This document shows, one piece after another, positions 5,854 to 6,246 of a stretch of 6,246 nt of DNA. The notes under the pieces were generated by a model that was given only the letters and a program-made list of their open reading frames with translations, did no database searches and was not told the origin of the DNA. The stretch lies in the NCBI GenBank assembly GCA_005800795.1, contig SYEN01000398.1:1-6246 (forward strand), written 5' to 3'. Position 1 is the stretch's first letter. The number at the start of each line of letters is the position of its first letter. The translations under genes were made by a program, and so were the position numbers. The stretch is from Burkholderiales bacterium. GTDB lineage: Bacteria > Pseudomonadota > Gammaproteobacteria > Burkholderiales > SG8-41.

Positions 5854-6106
5854 ATGAAGACAAAGACCCAATAGGAAGAAGCCGCCAAACGCCGGGTGCG
5901 CGCTGCCCGCATGCTGCAAGCTGGGCAAACACCAGCGCAGGTGGCTGCGGTGTTGGGGGTAGCCGCCAGACCGTATACCGCTGGCAGGACGTGCTGAAAT
6001 CCCAAGGCACCGACGCGCTTCGGAATATGAGCAAAGGTGGCCGTCCGGCTCGTCTGGGGGCCGAAGAATTGGGGCGAGTGCTAATAGCGTTACTCGAAGG
6101 CCCCAC
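5854..6106 (+). pseudogene. IS630-like transposase, 5' fragment with stop, frameshift and truncation
   Basis: The conceptual product begins MKTKTQ, meets TAG at 5872-5874, and continues EEAAKRRVRAARMLQAGQTP and AQVAAVLGV in the same frame. At the G-run 5955-5959 the reading frame must shift by -1 to continue as SRQTVYRWQDVLKS, then MSKGGRPARL and LLEGPT. This order is that of the N-terminal DNA-binding region of IS630-family transposases: a helix-turn-helix with SRQTVYRW as the recognition helix, then a linker with a GRPARL basic patch. The DDE catalytic domain is absent because the frame is cut at 6106 by an IS3-family terminus. The frame runs on to a stop at 6147-6149, but the residues after EGPT come from the inserted element. 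The lesions rule out a working transposase unless both a stop and a frameshift are bypassed. The open stretch starting at GTG 5793 in the other frame is an artefact of the shift. Confidence 0.8.
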
Positions 6107-6130
6107 TGAACCGCCCCGGGTTTCGTGGAG
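6107..6130. repeat. Putative right inverted repeat of the IS3-family element
   Basis: The outer end begins TGAACCGCCCCGGG at 6107 and the likely repeat extends through the following GTTTCGTGGAGG. The assignment rests on resemblance to IS3-family ends and on its place after the transposase stop. The partner repeat is outside the window, so the exact length is not known. Confidence 0.55.
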
Positions 6131-6140
6131 GCTGATTGGT

Positions 6141-6246
6141 TTAAGTTAAAACAGTGGAAGTGCTCTTTTCGGCAATCTGCCGGTAGTAGTTTGCCTCAGC
6201 TTGAGCAGGCGGTATATAGCCTATGGGCGCCAGCAACCGCTGATGA
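6141..6246 (-). CDS. IS3-family transposase OrfB, C-terminal end (partial)
   Basis: Read on the minus strand from the window edge, the frame gives HQRLLAPIGYIPPAQAEANY followed by YRQIAEKSTSTVLT and a TAA at 6143-6141. This is the end of the rve integrase domain and tail of IS3-family OrfB transposases; RLLAPIGYIPPAxAE is its most recognisable C-terminal phrase. About 34 residues are visible of roughly 280. The DDE residues and OrfA lie outside the window. No lesion is visible in this part, so the element could be intact. Confidence 0.85.
   Translation of the reverse strand, partial: HQRLLAPIGYIPPAQAEANYYRQIAEKSTSTVLT

Larger units (their letters stand above)
5774..6106 (+). mobile_element. 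5' remnant of an IS630-like insertion sequence
   Basis: This is the 5' portion of an IS630-family element, recognised from its transposase N-terminus. It ends abruptly at 6106 where an IS3-family terminus begins, so the catalytic part and the far end of the element are not seen here. The left boundary is a guess: IS630 elements insert at TA, and a TA lies at 5772-5773 just before TTGAGAATTACC. The interval 5749-5853 holds no gene that I can support; it contains this probable IS end and a hairpin. Confidence 0.5.
6107..6246 (-). mobile_element. Terminus of an IS3-family element (continues beyond the window)
   Basis: The sequence starting TGAACCGCCCCGGGTTTCG at 6107 looks like a terminal inverted repeat of IS3-family elements, whose ends commonly begin TG with a CCGCCCCGGGTTT core. 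It lies 34 bp beyond the stop of the transposase OrfB on the minus strand, the usual spacing for the right end. The element continues past 6246, so its other end, orfA and the 3-bp target duplication cannot be checked here. It has landed inside the IS630-like transposase gene, directly after the codons for GPT. Confidence 0.75.

Noticed and set aside
5793..6149. A 118-codon open frame on the plus strand starting at GTG
   Set aside because: Only its second half is meaningful, and that half is the shifted frame of the IS630-like transposase. The first half is out-of-frame IS leader, and the last residues come from the inserted IS3 end.
1..6246. CRISPR arrays, tRNA or rRNA genes, toxin-antitoxin or defence systems
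   Set aside because: I found no evenly spaced repeat array and no tRNA-like or rRNA-like segment. No gene pair had the features of a toxin-antitoxin or defence module; apart from the small membrane protein and the DUF2062 protein, every substantial frame belongs to a family of known function.

Overview
The window reads as a chromosomal segment of a GC-rich Gram-negative proteobacterium, most likely a betaproteobacterium. This rests on LolD (a Gram-negative lipoprotein exporter subunit), on a DUF2062 protein and ComEC encoded back to back near lolD, and on similarity recalled by eye. No database search was possible, so the lineage is an inference.

Layout, left to right. (1) The 3' half of lolD runs in on the plus strand and stops inside a CTAG tetranucleotide that also supplies the stop of a convergent gene. 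(2) Three minus-strand genes follow, transcribed right to left: a DUF2062 membrane protein, an AlkA-type DNA glycosylase joined to it by an ATGA overlap, and a small two-helix membrane protein of unknown function. (3) A 116-bp divergent intergenic region holds a perfect TATAAT for the DUF2062 gene and a 12-bp direct repeat with an exact 30-bp period. (4) On the plus strand comes a full-length comEC/rec2 (DNA-uptake channel with a C-terminal metallo-hydrolase domain), followed at once by a class A FAD-dependent aromatic-ring monooxygenase of the salicylate hydroxylase type. That gene has its own well-placed promoter. (5) The right end, from about 5750, is insertion-sequence debris. The 5' part of an IS630-like transposase gene is broken by a stop codon and a frameshift, and is then cut by the end of an IS3-family element that continues out of the window.

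Functionally these are mostly housekeeping genes (lipoprotein sorting, alkylation repair, DNA uptake) plus one probable catabolic or tailoring monooxygenase beside an IS hotspot. I see no previously undescribed multi-gene system. The points most worth a second look are the two genes whose ATG sits 6-7 nt after a perfect TATAAT (possible leaderless mRNAs), the 30-bp-phased repeat in the comEC/DUF2062 divergent region, the unclear comEC start with a 10-codon ORF ending in a TTGA overlap, and the nested insertion sequences.
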